From positions 752,696 through 800,227 of the forward strand of contig NZ_JAUNEJ010000001.1 in assembly GCF_030525615.1 (NCBI RefSeq): 47,532 nucleotides of DNA, read 5' to 3'. The notes beneath the pieces are model-generated. The model saw only the letters and a list, made by a program, of their open reading frames with translations. It did not search any database and was not told the DNA's origin. The DNA comes from Cutibacterium sp. (GTDB lineage Bacteria > Actinomycetota > Actinomycetes > Propionibacteriales > Propionibacteriaceae). Both the position numbers and the translations under genes were made by a program. Below are positions 9,666-17,715 of this stretch, in pieces (the stretch's first letter is position 1; every line of letters starts with the position of its first letter).

Positions 9666-9788
9666 CGCACTTTCCCTTTCATTACTTGTCGGCTTGTGAA
9701 CACTGCTACTGTGACGTCATCAGCTCCGCCACTTGGCAAGTTCCCATTCTGACTCGACGGCCAGGATTTGGAACGCTAGTATCGCCAT
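9666..9788. promoter_or_regulatory. Divergent leuCD / IclR-regulator control region
   Basis: A 123-bp gap between divergent start codons. It holds TAGTAT at 9777-9782, 6 nt before the regulator ATG, so that gene is probably leaderless. It also holds a perfect 8-bp palindrome TGACGTCA at 9712-9719 and a GCCACTTGGC dyad at 9728-9737. Either dyad could be the operator, which is inference: I know of LtbR autoregulation in corynebacteria but cannot match a defined motif here. Confidence 0.5.
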
Positions 9789-10508
9789 ATGGACGAATCA
9801 AGTGGTGTGGGCGTGCTGGACAAGGCTGCCCTCGTATTGGCTGCCTTGGAGACGGGTCCAGCGTCCCTGGCAGGATTGGTTCAGATGACGGGTCTGGCCC
9901 GCCCGACGGCTCATCGCCTGGCCCGCGCGCTGGAGCATCATCGATTCGTCAGTCGCGACCTTCAGGGCCGCTTCATCCTTGGACCGCGTCTCTCTGAGCT
10001 TGCCGCAGCAGCGGGCGAGGATCGTCTCTTAGCTGCTTCTGGACCTATCTTGGCCAGACTTCGTGACATCACCGGTGAATCCGCCCAGCTTTACCGCCGT
10101 CAAGGCAGTAACCGCGTCTGTGCCGCCACCGCCGAGCGCCCGACGGGGTTACGGGACACCATTCCGGTGGGATCCATCTTGTCGATGGATGCTGGATCCG
10201 CAGCCCAGATCTTGCTGGCATGGGAGGATTCTGAAAAGGTTCGCCGTGAGTTGAGCAACTCCGCTTTTTCCGAGGTCACTTTGGCTGCCGTGCGCAAGCG
10301 CGGTTGGGCTCAATCGGTGGGTGAACGCGAAGCCGGAGTCGCCTCAGTTTCTGCCCCTGTGCGCTCTCCTTCTGGGAAAGTCATCGCAGCTGTGTCGGTT
10401 TCCGGGCCAATCGAGCGCCTGACTCGCCAGCCTGGCCGTATCCACGCCCCTGCTGTGGTTGCTGCCGGTGGGCGTCTCTCGGAGGTGCTGCGTCGCTCTG
10501 CCAAGTGA
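9789..10508 (+). CDS. ltbR: IclR-family regulator, LtbR-like
   Basis: A 239-residue transcription factor with an N-terminal winged helix-turn-helix (about residues 8-60; GPASLAGLVQMTGLARPTAHRLARALEHH) and a C-terminal IclR effector domain (about 75-235; SAQLYRRQGSNRVCAATAERPTGLRD, SVSAPVRSPSGKVIAAVSVSGP). Being divergent from leuC, it matches LtbR, which represses leucine and tryptophan biosynthesis genes in Corynebacterium. The gene name is based on that context and on family resemblance. No ribosome-binding site is seen; TAGTAT 6 nt upstream supports a leaderless mRNA. Confidence 0.85.
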   Translation: MDESSGVGVLDKAALVLAALETGPASLAGLVQMTGLARPTAHRLARALEHHRFVSRDLQGRFILGPRLSELAAAAGEDRLLAASGPILARLRDITGESAQLYRRQGSNRVCAATAERPTGLRDTIPVGSILSMDAGSAAQILLAWEDSEKVRRELSNSAFSEVTLAAVRKRGWAQSVGEREAGVASVSAPVRSPSGKVIAAVSVSGPIERLTRQPGRIHAPAVVAAGGRLSEVLRRSAK

Positions 10509-10741
10509 GACCACCGACGTCTTGGTATGCGCCACATCTCAGTACGTGCCGGGTGGAGTTTCCTTTCGATGATGGCCCGGGCAGTCGTGCCGACGGTACC
10601 TGCCCATGGGCGGCGTCTCCATCTCGTGCACTATTCGACGCCATCCACTATCTGGGCACGCAATACCTGAGCGCAGTATCTGAGTACCAACGGTGCTGAA
10701 CAATGCCACGACACAATCCACCACGACACAATGCACAATGA

Positions 10742-10773
10742 CATGACCCAGATCCTCCTGGACCTGGGTCATG
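10742..10773 (-). terminator. Hairpin downstream of tRNA-Glu
   Basis: A perfect 10-bp stem, CATGACCCAG and CTGGGTCATG, with a 12-nt loop, just after the tRNA-Glu 3' end on the minus strand. There is no T-tract on either side. The plus-strand side contains two copies of CCACGACACAAT (10706 and 10721). The rest of 10509-10741 shows nothing I can name. Confidence 0.55.
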
Positions 10774-10780
10774 CTAGTGG

Positions 10781-10853
10781 TAGCCCCGAGCGGATTCGAA
10801 CCGCCGTTTCAGCCTTGAGAGGGCCGCGTGCTAGGCCGCTGCACTACGGGGCC
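10781..10853 (-). tRNA. tRNA-Glu (anticodon CTC)
   Basis: The minus strand folds as a cloverleaf: acceptor GGCCCCG/CGGGGCT with a terminal G-T pair, D-stem GTGC/GCAC, anticodon loop CTCTCAA (CTC = Glu), T-arm GGCGG-TTCGAAT-CCGCT, discriminator A. CCA is not encoded. It lies 135 bp downstream of tRNA-Gln on the same strand, a pairing conserved beside ltbR in actinobacteria. Confidence 0.95.
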
Positions 10854-10988
10854 ATTCCGGGATCAATTCCCGTCAATTTCAGGAATTGAAACCTTCTTCT
10901 GTTATTCCTGGGTCGTGTGAGAACCAGGCTGAGAAACCCTAGCAATCATTCTGTTGCCTTCGCAACTTCATGATTTCGGTCTCCCGAG

Positions 10989-11060
10989 CTGGGGTACCAG
11001 GACTCGAACCTGGACTAACTGAACCAGAATCAGTCGGGCTGCCAATTACCCTATACCCCA
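10989..11060 (-). tRNA. tRNA-Gln (anticodon CTG)
   Basis: The minus strand folds with acceptor TGGGGTA/TACCCCA, anticodon stem ACTGA/TCAGT, loop TTCTGGT (CTG = Gln), a T-arm containing GGTTCGAGTCC, and discriminator G. A U1-A72 acceptor pair is typical of tRNA-Gln. A TAAGGT about 25 nt upstream may be the -10 of the tRNA-Gln/tRNA-Glu transcript. Confidence 0.95.
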
Positions 11061-11122
11061 CTGCCGTTCCACCTTGATGAACCTTAGTGGCGCAACGTCG
11101 GAAAACTTTAACTGACTCCCCC

Positions 11123-12124
11123 TCAACATTGCAAATCAGGACGAATCAGTGATGGTGTCTTACGAGCGACTCTCATGAGGCTCCCAATCCACCACCCGGC
11201 CAGGGCAATAGCCAGGAACCCACCAATGTCCCAAGCCGCATCGACCCATCCCATCGAGGTCATGCCCCGAGCCTTCGAGACTCCACCCAAGAAGACTGCA
11301 TATCCGAAGGCCAACAGGTTGTTGACGACATGGGTCGCCACCCCTGCCTCCAACCCGCCGGTGACAATGACAAGCCATCCTGCAATCAATCCGAAGGCGA
11401 ATCTGTCGGCGAAAAGCCAGGCATTCTGAGTGCCGTGCATTAAGGCGAAGATGAGGGCGGAGACGATGACCGAGAGGCACTTACCCGCCTTGTCCGGCAG
11501 GCTCAAGGCCAGTCCGGAGATGACGTTCATGAGGTAGCCCCGGAAGAACAGCTCTTCGGCAACGGCTTGGAAGGGCGAGGTAATGATGATCGCCAGCAGC
11601 CATATCCACCAATCCCTCGGAACCGTGACGTGAGTATCGGCTCCACCCCGCACGAGTAGCTGGGTCAGATTAAGCACAACGACGGCAACCAAAGCCATAA
11701 TCAGCCCAAACCGCCATCTAATGCCCGGCTGGACTGACGCCACCCATCGAGGCGCACGATGGTTCACGTACCGCGCCAGCATCAACACGACAACGATGAG
11801 GCTCGCCAAAGCAAGATGGGTGGCAATGAGACCCCCAACGGTGTGAAAACCAGCCGCCCGCGTGTAGTAAGCGCTGAACTCCTCGCCAGGGTTGCGCTCC
11901 AGGAAGAAACCGACTCCCAGAAAGGCGTACAGCAGCCCTGGTACGACGATGGCGTACCCCAGCAGAAGTCCGATCAGGCCGACGAGTCCCGACCCCGGGC
12001 CAGCCGAGGAATCAACAAGGGCCCGGGTGTAGTCGACCCCCGGCTCAGGATCGGTCACCATCCCACGGTGGAGCACATCGCGTGAAGACGCCCCTCGAGG
12101 GGGAACGGCGCGAGTCGCCATCAT
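11123..12124 (-). CDS. CPBP-family intramembrane glutamic endopeptidase
   Basis: A 333-residue polytopic membrane protein of the CAAX-protease/bacteriocin-processing (Abi) family. It has about eight hydrophobic segments and the family's catalytic signatures: EELFFRGYLMN (Glu-Glu plus Arg), FALMHGTQN (His) and HVVNNLLAF (His-Asn). Such proteins process peptides or self-protect against bacteriocins; no substrate can be inferred here. Its ATG overlaps the stop of the upstream FAH gene by 4 bp (ATGA), so the two are co-translated. In other actinobacteria the gene after this FAH homologue is gltX. Here gltX is missing and this protease takes its place. Confidence 0.88.
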   Translation of the reverse strand: MMATRAVPPRGASSRDVLHRGMVTDPEPGVDYTRALVDSSAGPGSGLVGLIGLLLGYAIVVPGLLYAFLGVGFFLERNPGEEFSAYYTRAAGFHTVGGLIATHLALASLIVVVLMLARYVNHRAPRWVASVQPGIRWRFGLIMALVAVVVLNLTQLLVRGGADTHVTVPRDWWIWLLAIIITSPFQAVAEELFFRGYLMNVISGLALSLPDKAGKCLSVIVSALIFALMHGTQNAWLFADRFAFGLIAGWLVIVTGGLEAGVATHVVNNLLAFGYAVFLGGVSKARGMTSMGWVDAAWDIGGFLAIALAGWWIGSLMRVARKTPSLIRPDLQC

Positions 12125-12921
12125 GCCTCCACGAGGGTATTGGCCAAAGTTCCGATTCCTTCAACCTCGACCTCGACGCGCTGACCAGGCTCCATCGGCC
12201 CGACTCCGGCAGGAGTTCCGGTGAGAATGACGTCACCGGGCAGCAGTGTCATGGAAGACGATACGTGGGAAATGATCTGGGGAATGGTGTGGATCATCTG
12301 GTCAGTGTTACCGCGTTGAACCTCCTCGCCATCCAGACGGGTGACAATCTGGCGGTGCGAGGCCTCGGCAACGGAGAAATGGGTCACCATCCAGGGACCA
12401 AGCGGGCAGAAGGTGTCAGAGCCTTTAGCACGCACCCAGTGACCATCGGAGTTCTGCAGGTCACGAGCAGTGACATCGTTGGCGACGGTAAACCCAAAGA
12501 TAACCTCCTGGGCCCTCTGCTCAGGGACATCCTTGCAGATACGACCAATGACAATGGCCAGCTCTCCCTCGTAGTGCAGATTCGAAGACGCAGCCGGTCG
12601 AATGATGGCCTCATCAGGTCCAATCACTGAGGTATTCGGTTTGAGAAACAGCAAGGGCGCAGACGGCACCTCGTTACCCAGCTCGCTGGCGTGGTCAGCG
12701 TAGTTACGACCGATTCCGATGATCTTGGAACGCGGAATCACTGGAGACAGCAGCCGAACATCGGCAAGATCATGACGAGCACCGGTGTACTGGACTGGAG
12801 CCGCTACTGGATCTCCAGTAATCACGGCAATAGTGTCGGGGTGATCTCCGTGGTCGGCGGCGAGTTCGACAATCCCGAAGGCGGGGTCGGAACCAGCTGT
12901 CACAAACCGAGCAATACGCAT
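12121..12921 (-). CDS. Fumarylacetoacetate hydrolase (FAH) family protein
   Basis: A 266-residue soluble enzyme of the FAH superfamily, whose members hydrolyse or decarboxylate acylpyruvate-type substrates. Markers are SKIIGIGRNYADHASELG, PLLFLKPNTSVIG, the metal-ligand segment NLHYEGELAIVIGR (Glu-Xxx-Glu), NDVTARDLQ, WVRAKGSDTFCPLGPW, and GDVILTGTPAGVGPMEPGQRVEVEVEGIG near the end. The actual substrate cannot be read from sequence. ATG 12921 has TAGTCT 6 nt upstream, and TGAGGT directly before it could act as a weak Shine-Dalgarno. It is divergent from deoA across 81 bp. Confidence 0.92.
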   Translation of the reverse strand: MRIARFVTAGSDPAFGIVELAADHGDHPDTIAVITGDPVAAPVQYTGARHDLADVRLLSPVIPRSKIIGIGRNYADHASELGNEVPSAPLLFLKPNTSVIGPDEAIIRPAASSNLHYEGELAIVIGRICKDVPEQRAQEVIFGFTVANDVTARDLQNSDGHWVRAKGSDTFCPLGPWMVTHFSVAEASHRQIVTRLDGEEVQRGNTDQMIHTIPQIISHVSSSMTLLPGDVILTGTPAGVGPMEPGQRVEVEVEGIGTLANTLVEA

Positions 12922-13002
12922 ACCTCAAGACTAATGGCGATCCGCGACACAACCGCTGCATCTACAAACCGAGAACGGACTGAGACTGCCATACTTTCCA
13001 GC

Positions 13003-14283
13003 ATGACCACCTACTCCGTCGTCGATCTCATCCGCGCCAAGCGCGCAGGCCAGACCCTCAACTCCGATCAAATCCGTTGGCTTATTCGCGCCTATACCGA
13101 TGGTGTTGTCGCCGATGAACAGATGTCCGCCATGGCGATGGCGGTGTTCTTCCGGGGTCTCGATGACGACGAGCTGTCCACCTGGACGACCGCCATGATC
13201 GAATCCGGCGAGCGGATGAAACTCACCGGGCTGTCGCGTCCGACCGTCGACAAACATTCCACCGGCGGAGTCGGTGACAAAATCACTCTGCCACTAGCTC
13301 CCCTCGTCGCCGCCTGTGGCGCAGCCGTTCCGCAATTGTCTGGTCGCGGCCTGGGCCATACCGGCGGCACCCTCGACAAGATGGAGGCGATCGCGGGCTG
13401 GCGTGCCGACCTCTCCCGCGACGAAATGGTCGCCCAACTCAACACAGTCGGTGCCGTCATCTGCGCTGCCGGCCCCGGACTCGCCCCCGCAGACAAGAAG
13501 CTCTACGCCCTGCGTGACGTCACCGGCACCGTCGAATCAATTCCACTCATTGCCTCGTCCATTATGAGTAAAAAGATCGCCGAGGGCACCGACAGCCTTG
13601 TTCTCGACGTGAAGACAGGCTCGGGGGCATTCATGAAGACTGAGAAGGACGCCAGAGAGCTCGCACGCCGTCTCGTCAGTCTTGGAGAGGCCGCCGGAGT
13701 GCGCACCACTGCCCTCCTGACCAGGATGGACGTTCCACTCGGATATGCCTGCGGCAACGGTATCGAGGTAGCAGAGGCTCTCGAGGTGCTGTCCGGCGGT
13801 GGACCCGCCGACGTCGTAGACCTCACCGTCGCCCTGGCTCGTCAAATGGTCAAGGCTGCCGGTCTAGACGACACCGACCCGGCCGACCTGCTTACCAGCG
13901 GAAAAGCCATGGACGTGTGGCGCGACATGGTTCGCGCCCAGGGCGGCGATCCAGACGCTCCGTTGCCGGTGGCCCGCCATGCCCAGGATGTCATCACCCC
14001 TGAGGCTGGCGTCGTCACTGGAATTGACGCCATGTCGGTCGGAGTGGCTGCCTGGCGTCTAGGGGCAGGACGAACCCGCAAAGAGGACCCAGTGCAGGCC
14101 TCCGCCGGGGTCATGCTGCGCGTTCGTCCCGGCGATCGAGTGGTCGCTGGCCAGCCGGTGGCGACTCTGCTCACCGATACCCCTGATGTCATTCCAAGCG
14201 CCCAGGAGGCCCTGGCGAATGCCTTCACGATCGGGGCGGATTTCCAGCCCCGTGACATCGTTATTGACACCATCGGTTATTGA
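13003..14283 (+). CDS. deoA: Thymidine phosphorylase
   Basis: Phosphorolyses thymidine to thymine and deoxyribose-1-phosphate in nucleoside salvage. The 426-residue product has the family's N-terminal helical domain (VVDLIRAKRAGQTLNSDQIRW), VDKHSTGGVGDKITLPLAPLVAAC, the signature SGRGLGHTGGTLDKMEAI, and DVKTGSGAFMK. The C-terminal domain is of the usual barrel-sandwich type. Pyrimidine-nucleoside phosphorylases with broader specificity share these motifs, so uridine use is possible. ATG 13003 has TACTTT 5 nt upstream and no ribosome-binding site. The stop codon lies inside a 16-bp tandem duplication. Confidence 0.93.
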   Translation: MTTYSVVDLIRAKRAGQTLNSDQIRWLIRAYTDGVVADEQMSAMAMAVFFRGLDDDELSTWTTAMIESGERMKLTGLSRPTVDKHSTGGVGDKITLPLAPLVAACGAAVPQLSGRGLGHTGGTLDKMEAIAGWRADLSRDEMVAQLNTVGAVICAAGPGLAPADKKLYALRDVTGTVESIPLIASSIMSKKIAEGTDSLVLDVKTGSGAFMKTEKDARELARRLVSLGEAAGVRTTALLTRMDVPLGYACGNGIEVAEALEVLSGGGPADVVDLTVALARQMVKAAGLDDTDPADLLTSGKAMDVWRDMVRAQGGDPDAPLPVARHAQDVITPEAGVVTGIDAMSVGVAAWRLGAGRTRKEDPVQASAGVMLRVRPGDRVVAGQPVATLLTDTPDVIPSAQEALANAFTIGADFQPRDIVIDTIGY

Positions 14284-14291
14284 CACCATCG
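14260..14291 (+). repeat. 16-bp perfect tandem duplication at the deoA stop
   Basis: GTTATTGACACCATCG occurs twice in a row (14260-14275 and 14276-14291). The first copy encodes the residues before the end of DeoA. The second supplies the final Tyr codon and the TGA stop, so the duplication slightly changes the C-terminus. Confidence 0.9.
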
Positions 14292-14324
14292 GCGAACGTC
14301 AACTCGGAAATCCTTGACGCAGAT

Positions 14325-14355
14325 GTGGCCGATTCACCAGCGGTGAACCGGCCAC
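14325..14355. terminator. Bidirectional terminator between deoA and ilvE
   Basis: A 14-bp stem with one mismatch (GTGGCCGATTCACC against GGTGAACCGGCCAC) and a 3-nt loop, in the gap between convergent genes. Confidence 0.8.
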
Positions 14356-14369
14356 AGTTGTCACGGTGT

Positions 14370-15461
14370 TCAGCACACCCGCTTGAGCCAGCCGTGAGTG
14401 TCCTCGGCACGGCCGAACTGGATGTCAAGGAGACGGCGACGGATCTCCATTGTGGTCTTTCCGGTTGGTTGCGAAACCGTCACCTCATTGTCACCATCGA
14501 GGAAGGACCCAATCGGCGTGACAACCGCAGCAGTGCCGCACGCGAAGACCTCCGGAAACTCCCCCGACCGCACTCCGTCAAGCATCTCGTCGATACCAAG
14601 CTTGCGCTCCACGGGTTCCAGACCAAGGTCAGGGGCCACCTCGAGGATGGACCTACGGGTCACGCCGTGCAGGATCGTGCCGCTGAGCTCGGGGGTGATG
14701 AGCTGTCCATCTTTGCTGATGGCCATGAAGTTCATCCCACCCAGCTCCTCAATCCAGCGGTGTTCCACTGCATCGACGAAAAGCACCTGGGCACAGCCGC
14801 GCGCCTGGGCCTCAATCTGGGAGCGCAGCGAGGCGGCATAGTTACCACCGCACTTCGCCTCACCAGTGCCACCTGGGGCAGTACGAGCCTGTTCGCGCTC
14901 GATGAGGATTCGCACCGGCTTCACTCCCCCGGCGAAGTAGGCACCCACTGGGGAACCCATGACGAAGAACAGAACCTTCGTCGCCGGAGCTACGCCAAGA
15001 AAGTCCTGGTAGGCAATCATGGTCGGACGCAGGTAAAGGGATTTCTCGCCATCTTCTCCGGGTTCAGGAACCCAACGGGAATCGACCTGCGCCAATCGCA
15101 CACAGGCATGGACAAAGTCATCGACCGGCAATTCTGGCAAGGCGAGACGCTCAGCTGACCGGGCAAAACGCTTACCGTTTTGGTCGGGTCGGAAAAGCCA
15201 GATGGAACCGTCAGCATGGCGGTAGGCCTTGAGACCCTCGAAGATTTCCTGGGCGTAGTGGAGCACGGCACAGCCGGGATTGACGTCGAGACCGTGGTAC
15301 GCAACCACGCCATCGTCTCCCCAACCTTCACCGACCTGCCAGGTGGCTACGGCCATATGGTCGATAAACACCTCACCAAACCGGGGATTGGCATGTTCCA
15401 GCGCGATCCGCTCGTCGGAGGACCACGTCAGATCGTCAGCAGAAGCAAAGCGCAAACTCAT
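14370..15461 (-). CDS. ilvE: Branched-chain-amino-acid aminotransferase
   Basis: Fold-type IV PLP enzyme that transaminates the keto acids of Leu, Ile and Val. The 363-residue product shows HYAQEIFEGLKAYRHADGSIWLFRPD, YLRPTMIAYQDFLGVAP, GTGEAKCGGNYAASL (the Lys of EAKCGGNYA binds PLP), VLFVDAVEHRWIEELGGMNF and EVFACGTAAVVTPIGSF. Length fits the long actinobacterial class. I choose ATG 15461, because TAGCTT lies 6 nt upstream (leaderless); an in-frame GTG lies 6 nt further up. It is divergent from leuB across 89 bp, which puts two branched-chain genes under adjacent promoters. Confidence 0.96.
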   Translation of the reverse strand: MSLRFASADDLTWSSDERIALEHANPRFGEVFIDHMAVATWQVGEGWGDDGVVAYHGLDVNPGCAVLHYAQEIFEGLKAYRHADGSIWLFRPDQNGKRFARSAERLALPELPVDDFVHACVRLAQVDSRWVPEPGEDGEKSLYLRPTMIAYQDFLGVAPATKVLFFVMGSPVGAYFAGGVKPVRILIEREQARTAPGGTGEAKCGGNYAASLRSQIEAQARGCAQVLFVDAVEHRWIEELGGMNFMAISKDGQLITPELSGTILHGVTRRSILEVAPDLGLEPVERKLGIDEMLDGVRSGEFPEVFACGTAAVVTPIGSFLDGDNEVTVSQPTGKTTMEIRRRLLDIQFGRAEDTHGWLKRVC

Positions 15462-15550
15462 GACCACAAGCTACACCGCGGAAGAACCCCCCGTTCCAAT
15501 TCATGACATCGCGTGATCGCATCGTGGACTATCCCGGTAGGGTTTCAGAC

Positions 15551-16609
15551 ATGACGAACGACGTGACGCGCCTCGCTGTCATCGGCGGCGATGGAATCGG
15601 CCCCGAGGTCACCGAGCAGGCTCTCTGCGTGTTGGAAAGGGCCATCGGCTCCGATGCCTTCACCACCCACGAATACCACCTCGGCGCCGACCATTGGAAG
15701 GCCACCGGAGAGGTCCTCAATGACTCCACCCTGGCCGAAATCTCGAAGGCGGACGCCATCGTTCTGGGAGCTGTTGGCGCCGCTCCCGGATCTACCGAGG
15801 TGCCGTCGGGACTCTTGGAACGAGGCTTGTTGCTCAAACTTCGGTTCGCCCTTGACCAAGGGGTCAATCTGCGTCCGTCAACCTGGTATCCCGGCACCCC
15901 GACTCCGCTGGCCTCCGAGGTCACTGACGCTGGACCGATCGATTTCGTTGTGTGCCGGGAAGGCACCGAAGGCCTCTACTGTGGCAATGGTGGATCGGTG
16001 CGGACTGGGACCCCTCACGAAATTGCCACTGAGGTGAGTATCAACACAGCTTTCGGAGTCGAGAGGGTCGTGCGTGACGCTTTCTCTCGAGCCGCCGCTC
16101 GCCGTGGTCATCTCACTCTGGTCCACAAGCACAATGTCTTGGTCAATGCCGGATCTTTGTGGCGGCGAATCGTCGATGAGGTCGCTGCGGAGTTCCCGCA
16201 AGTCACCACCGATTACATGCACGTCGATGCCGTGACCATCGCACTGGTCAAGGAACCCCAGCGCTTTGATGTCATCGTCACCGACAACCTGTTCGGAGAC
16301 ATCATTACAGACCTTGCTGGGGCAGTGACAGGCGGTATCGGCCTGGCTCCCAGCGCGAATATCAACACCTCCGGTGACTACCCGTCGATGTTCGAGCCGG
16401 TACACGGTTCTGCCCCCGACATCGCTGGGACGGGGAAGGCTGATCCGACTGCGGCGATCCTCTCGATGGCCTTGCTCTTGGACCATCTGGGCCGCCCCAA
16501 TGACGCTGGGCGCATCCGCAAGGCTGTCGCCGACGACATAGCTGCCCGGGCTACTGGACCATCACGTATCACCAGCGAGATCGGGCGAGATATCGCCGAG
16601 CGGCTGTAA
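15551..16609 (+). CDS. leuB: 3-isopropylmalate dehydrogenase
   Basis: NAD-dependent oxidative decarboxylation of 3-isopropylmalate, the third step of leucine synthesis. The 352-residue product has [81 protein letters not shown], the metal-binding [27 protein letters not shown], and [21 protein letters not shown] with the NAD-binding loop. This is the actinobacterial short type, also seen in Mtb LeuB. ATG 15551 has TAGGGT 7 nt upstream; the 16-codon upstream extension is unsupported. Confidence 0.96.
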   Translation: MTNDVTRLAVIGGDGIGPEVTEQALCVLERAIGSDAFTTHEYHLGADHWKATGEVLNDSTLAEISKADAIVLGAVGAAPGSTEVPSGLLERGLLLKLRFALDQGVNLRPSTWYPGTPTPLASEVTDAGPIDFVVCREGTEGLYCGNGGSVRTGTPHEIATEVSINTAFGVERVVRDAFSRAAARRGHLTLVHKHNVLVNAGSLWRRIVDEVAAEFPQVTTDYMHVDAVTIALVKEPQRFDVIVTDNLFGDIITDLAGAVTGGIGLAPSANINTSGDYPSMFEPVHGSAPDIAGTGKADPTAAILSMALLLDHLGRPNDAGRIRKAVADDIAARATGPSRITSEIGRDIAERL

Positions 16610-16701
16610 GACACGTCATCAGCCTTGGTCTGCAAAGTCCGAGGGTTTCCGGTGCCCAGTCGTCGATCAGACGGGTTCCGCGTGCTGGCAGAATATCCCC
16701 C

Positions 16702-17280
16702 GTGCTACCTATTCCCGAGACTCCTGCACCTGTGACGAAGGCTCTCCACAATGCGCTGGAGATGGGCTACTTCACCACCACTCGTAATGAAACCGGTCGT
16801 TTCATGGCCACCTTGGCTGCCGGGGTGCGTGGTTCCATCGGGGAATGCGAGACGGGTTCTGGTGCCGGGGCAGCCTGGTTGCGCTTAGGCGCGCGCAAAC
16901 GTACCAAGGTCGTCAGCTACGAACCCGATCCGACAGTGTGCGCCCGTGCCCGCGAAGTCTTGGCCGGTCTCGACATCGACATCATCGAGGGCACCTGGGA
17001 CGATCTGCTGGAGCGCGGACCTTTCAGTCTGCTGTCGGTCCCGATTCGAGTGGCTCGGGTGCGCCAGGTCGACGAGATTCTTAAGGCGGTCGCTGTAGGC
17101 GGTGTGGTCGTCATCGACGACATGCCTCCTAGCCATGGATTCCCGCCCCGGGACATCAACGGCACCGTCGACACCACCCGGCTAGCGTGGCTTACCCATC
17201 CCAAAGTCAATGCCACCGAGATCCAGCTTGCCTCCGACATGGCGGCCATCGTCGCCTGTCGCCTGTCCTCGCGCGGCTGA
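16702..17280 (+). CDS. Class I SAM-dependent O-methyltransferase-like protein
   Basis: A 192-residue Rossmann-fold protein. It has a SAM-binding motif I variant (GECETGSGAGAAWLRLGA), an acidic strand-2 end (VVSYEPDPTVCARAREVL) and a later VAVGGVVVIDDMPPS segment. These fit the O-methyltransferase type found in many actinobacteria. No substrate can be assigned. GTG 16702 has CAGAAT 7 nt upstream, again without Shine-Dalgarno. It is the last intact chromosomal gene before the IS-bounded island that begins 40 bp downstream. Confidence 0.7.
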   Translation: MLPIPETPAPVTKALHNALEMGYFTTTRNETGRFMATLAAGVRGSIGECETGSGAGAAWLRLGARKRTKVVSYEPDPTVCARAREVLAGLDIDIIEGTWDDLLERGPFSLLSVPIRVARVRQVDEILKAVAVGGVVVIDDMPPSHGFPPRDINGTVDTTRLAWLTHPKVNATEIQLASDMAAIVACRLSSRG

Positions 17281-17320
17281 ACTGATATTGAACCGTTTGT
17301 ACCCGACGCAAGGTGTAACA

Positions 17321-17632
17321 GGCTCATCGCAATTGCTGGGGTGCCGGTTCACCGGCTATCAGGGTGGAGTCGCTGAAGAGATCCCAGAGTCGGTTGCGGT
17401 CATAGACCTGTTCCATGTGGTTCGTGTGGCTGGTGACGCCCTAGACCGTTGCCGAGTTCAATGGTCATCGTGGACGCACAGGCGATCTGCTCTACACCTA
17501 GCCACACAGGTGCCACCTTGTTGACACCCTGGCAACGGAACCATTTGGGAACACTGGCACGGCATAGCGGTGGGGTCGGGCTACCTCGCCCACGCCATCA
17601 ACCCCACCTACCCCCCTCGTTTGCGATGAGCC
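17321..17632 (+). mobile_element. ISL3-family insertion-sequence relic 1 (312 bp)
   Basis: Both ends keep perfect 12-bp inverted repeats: GGCTCATCGCAA at 17321 and its complement at 17621-17632. ISL3 elements typically begin GGCTC. Between them only a shrunken transposase fragment remains. Translation of about 17342-17460 gives FTGYQGGVAEEIPESVAVIDLF-like text, the middle of the DDE transposase, then ALDRCR. A frameshift follows, and RGRTGDLLYT continues in another frame before a stop. No 8-bp target duplication is visible (gtgtaaca against ggttatgt). The 83 bp from here to the methylase stop (17633-17715) contain a short frame ending in KRNN and a stop that I do not recognise. Confidence 0.8.
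17410..17614 (+). repeat. 205-bp direct repeat, copy A
   Basis: Identical base for base to 20445-20649 in the same orientation (offset 3035). It lies within the transposase remnant. Flanking IS sequence is homologous but clearly diverged, so identity stops sharply at both ends. Confidence 0.95.
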
Positions 17633-17654
17633 GGTTATGTTTGCAACTCCTATC
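17616..17654 (+). repeat. Inverted repeat flanking the island, left arm
   Basis: CTCGTTTGCGATGAGCC, then after 7 nt TTTGCAACTCCTATC. The reverse complement of 20062-20105 reads CTCGTTTGTGATGAGCC, then after 10 nt TTTGCAAACTCCTTATC. The first half is the IS terminal repeat. The second half lies outside the IS ends. Confidence 0.65.
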
Positions 17655-17715
17655 CTGACGCGGGCCTGCCCCTCCGTCACCCCGGTAGCGTCAACAACCT
17701 CATGAAGCGCAACAA

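Noticed and set aside
10706..10732. CCACGACACAAT repeats as a CRISPR-like array
   Set aside because: Only two copies of 12 bp, 3 bp apart; too short and few.
12691..13002. N-terminal extension of DeoA to 12691
   Set aside because: The extension lies antisense to the FAH gene and DeoA homologues begin near the ATG at 13003.
17633..17715. Short frame ending in VNNLMKRNN before the methylase gene
   Set aside because: No start signal and no recognisable family; probably leftover of an earlier insertion.
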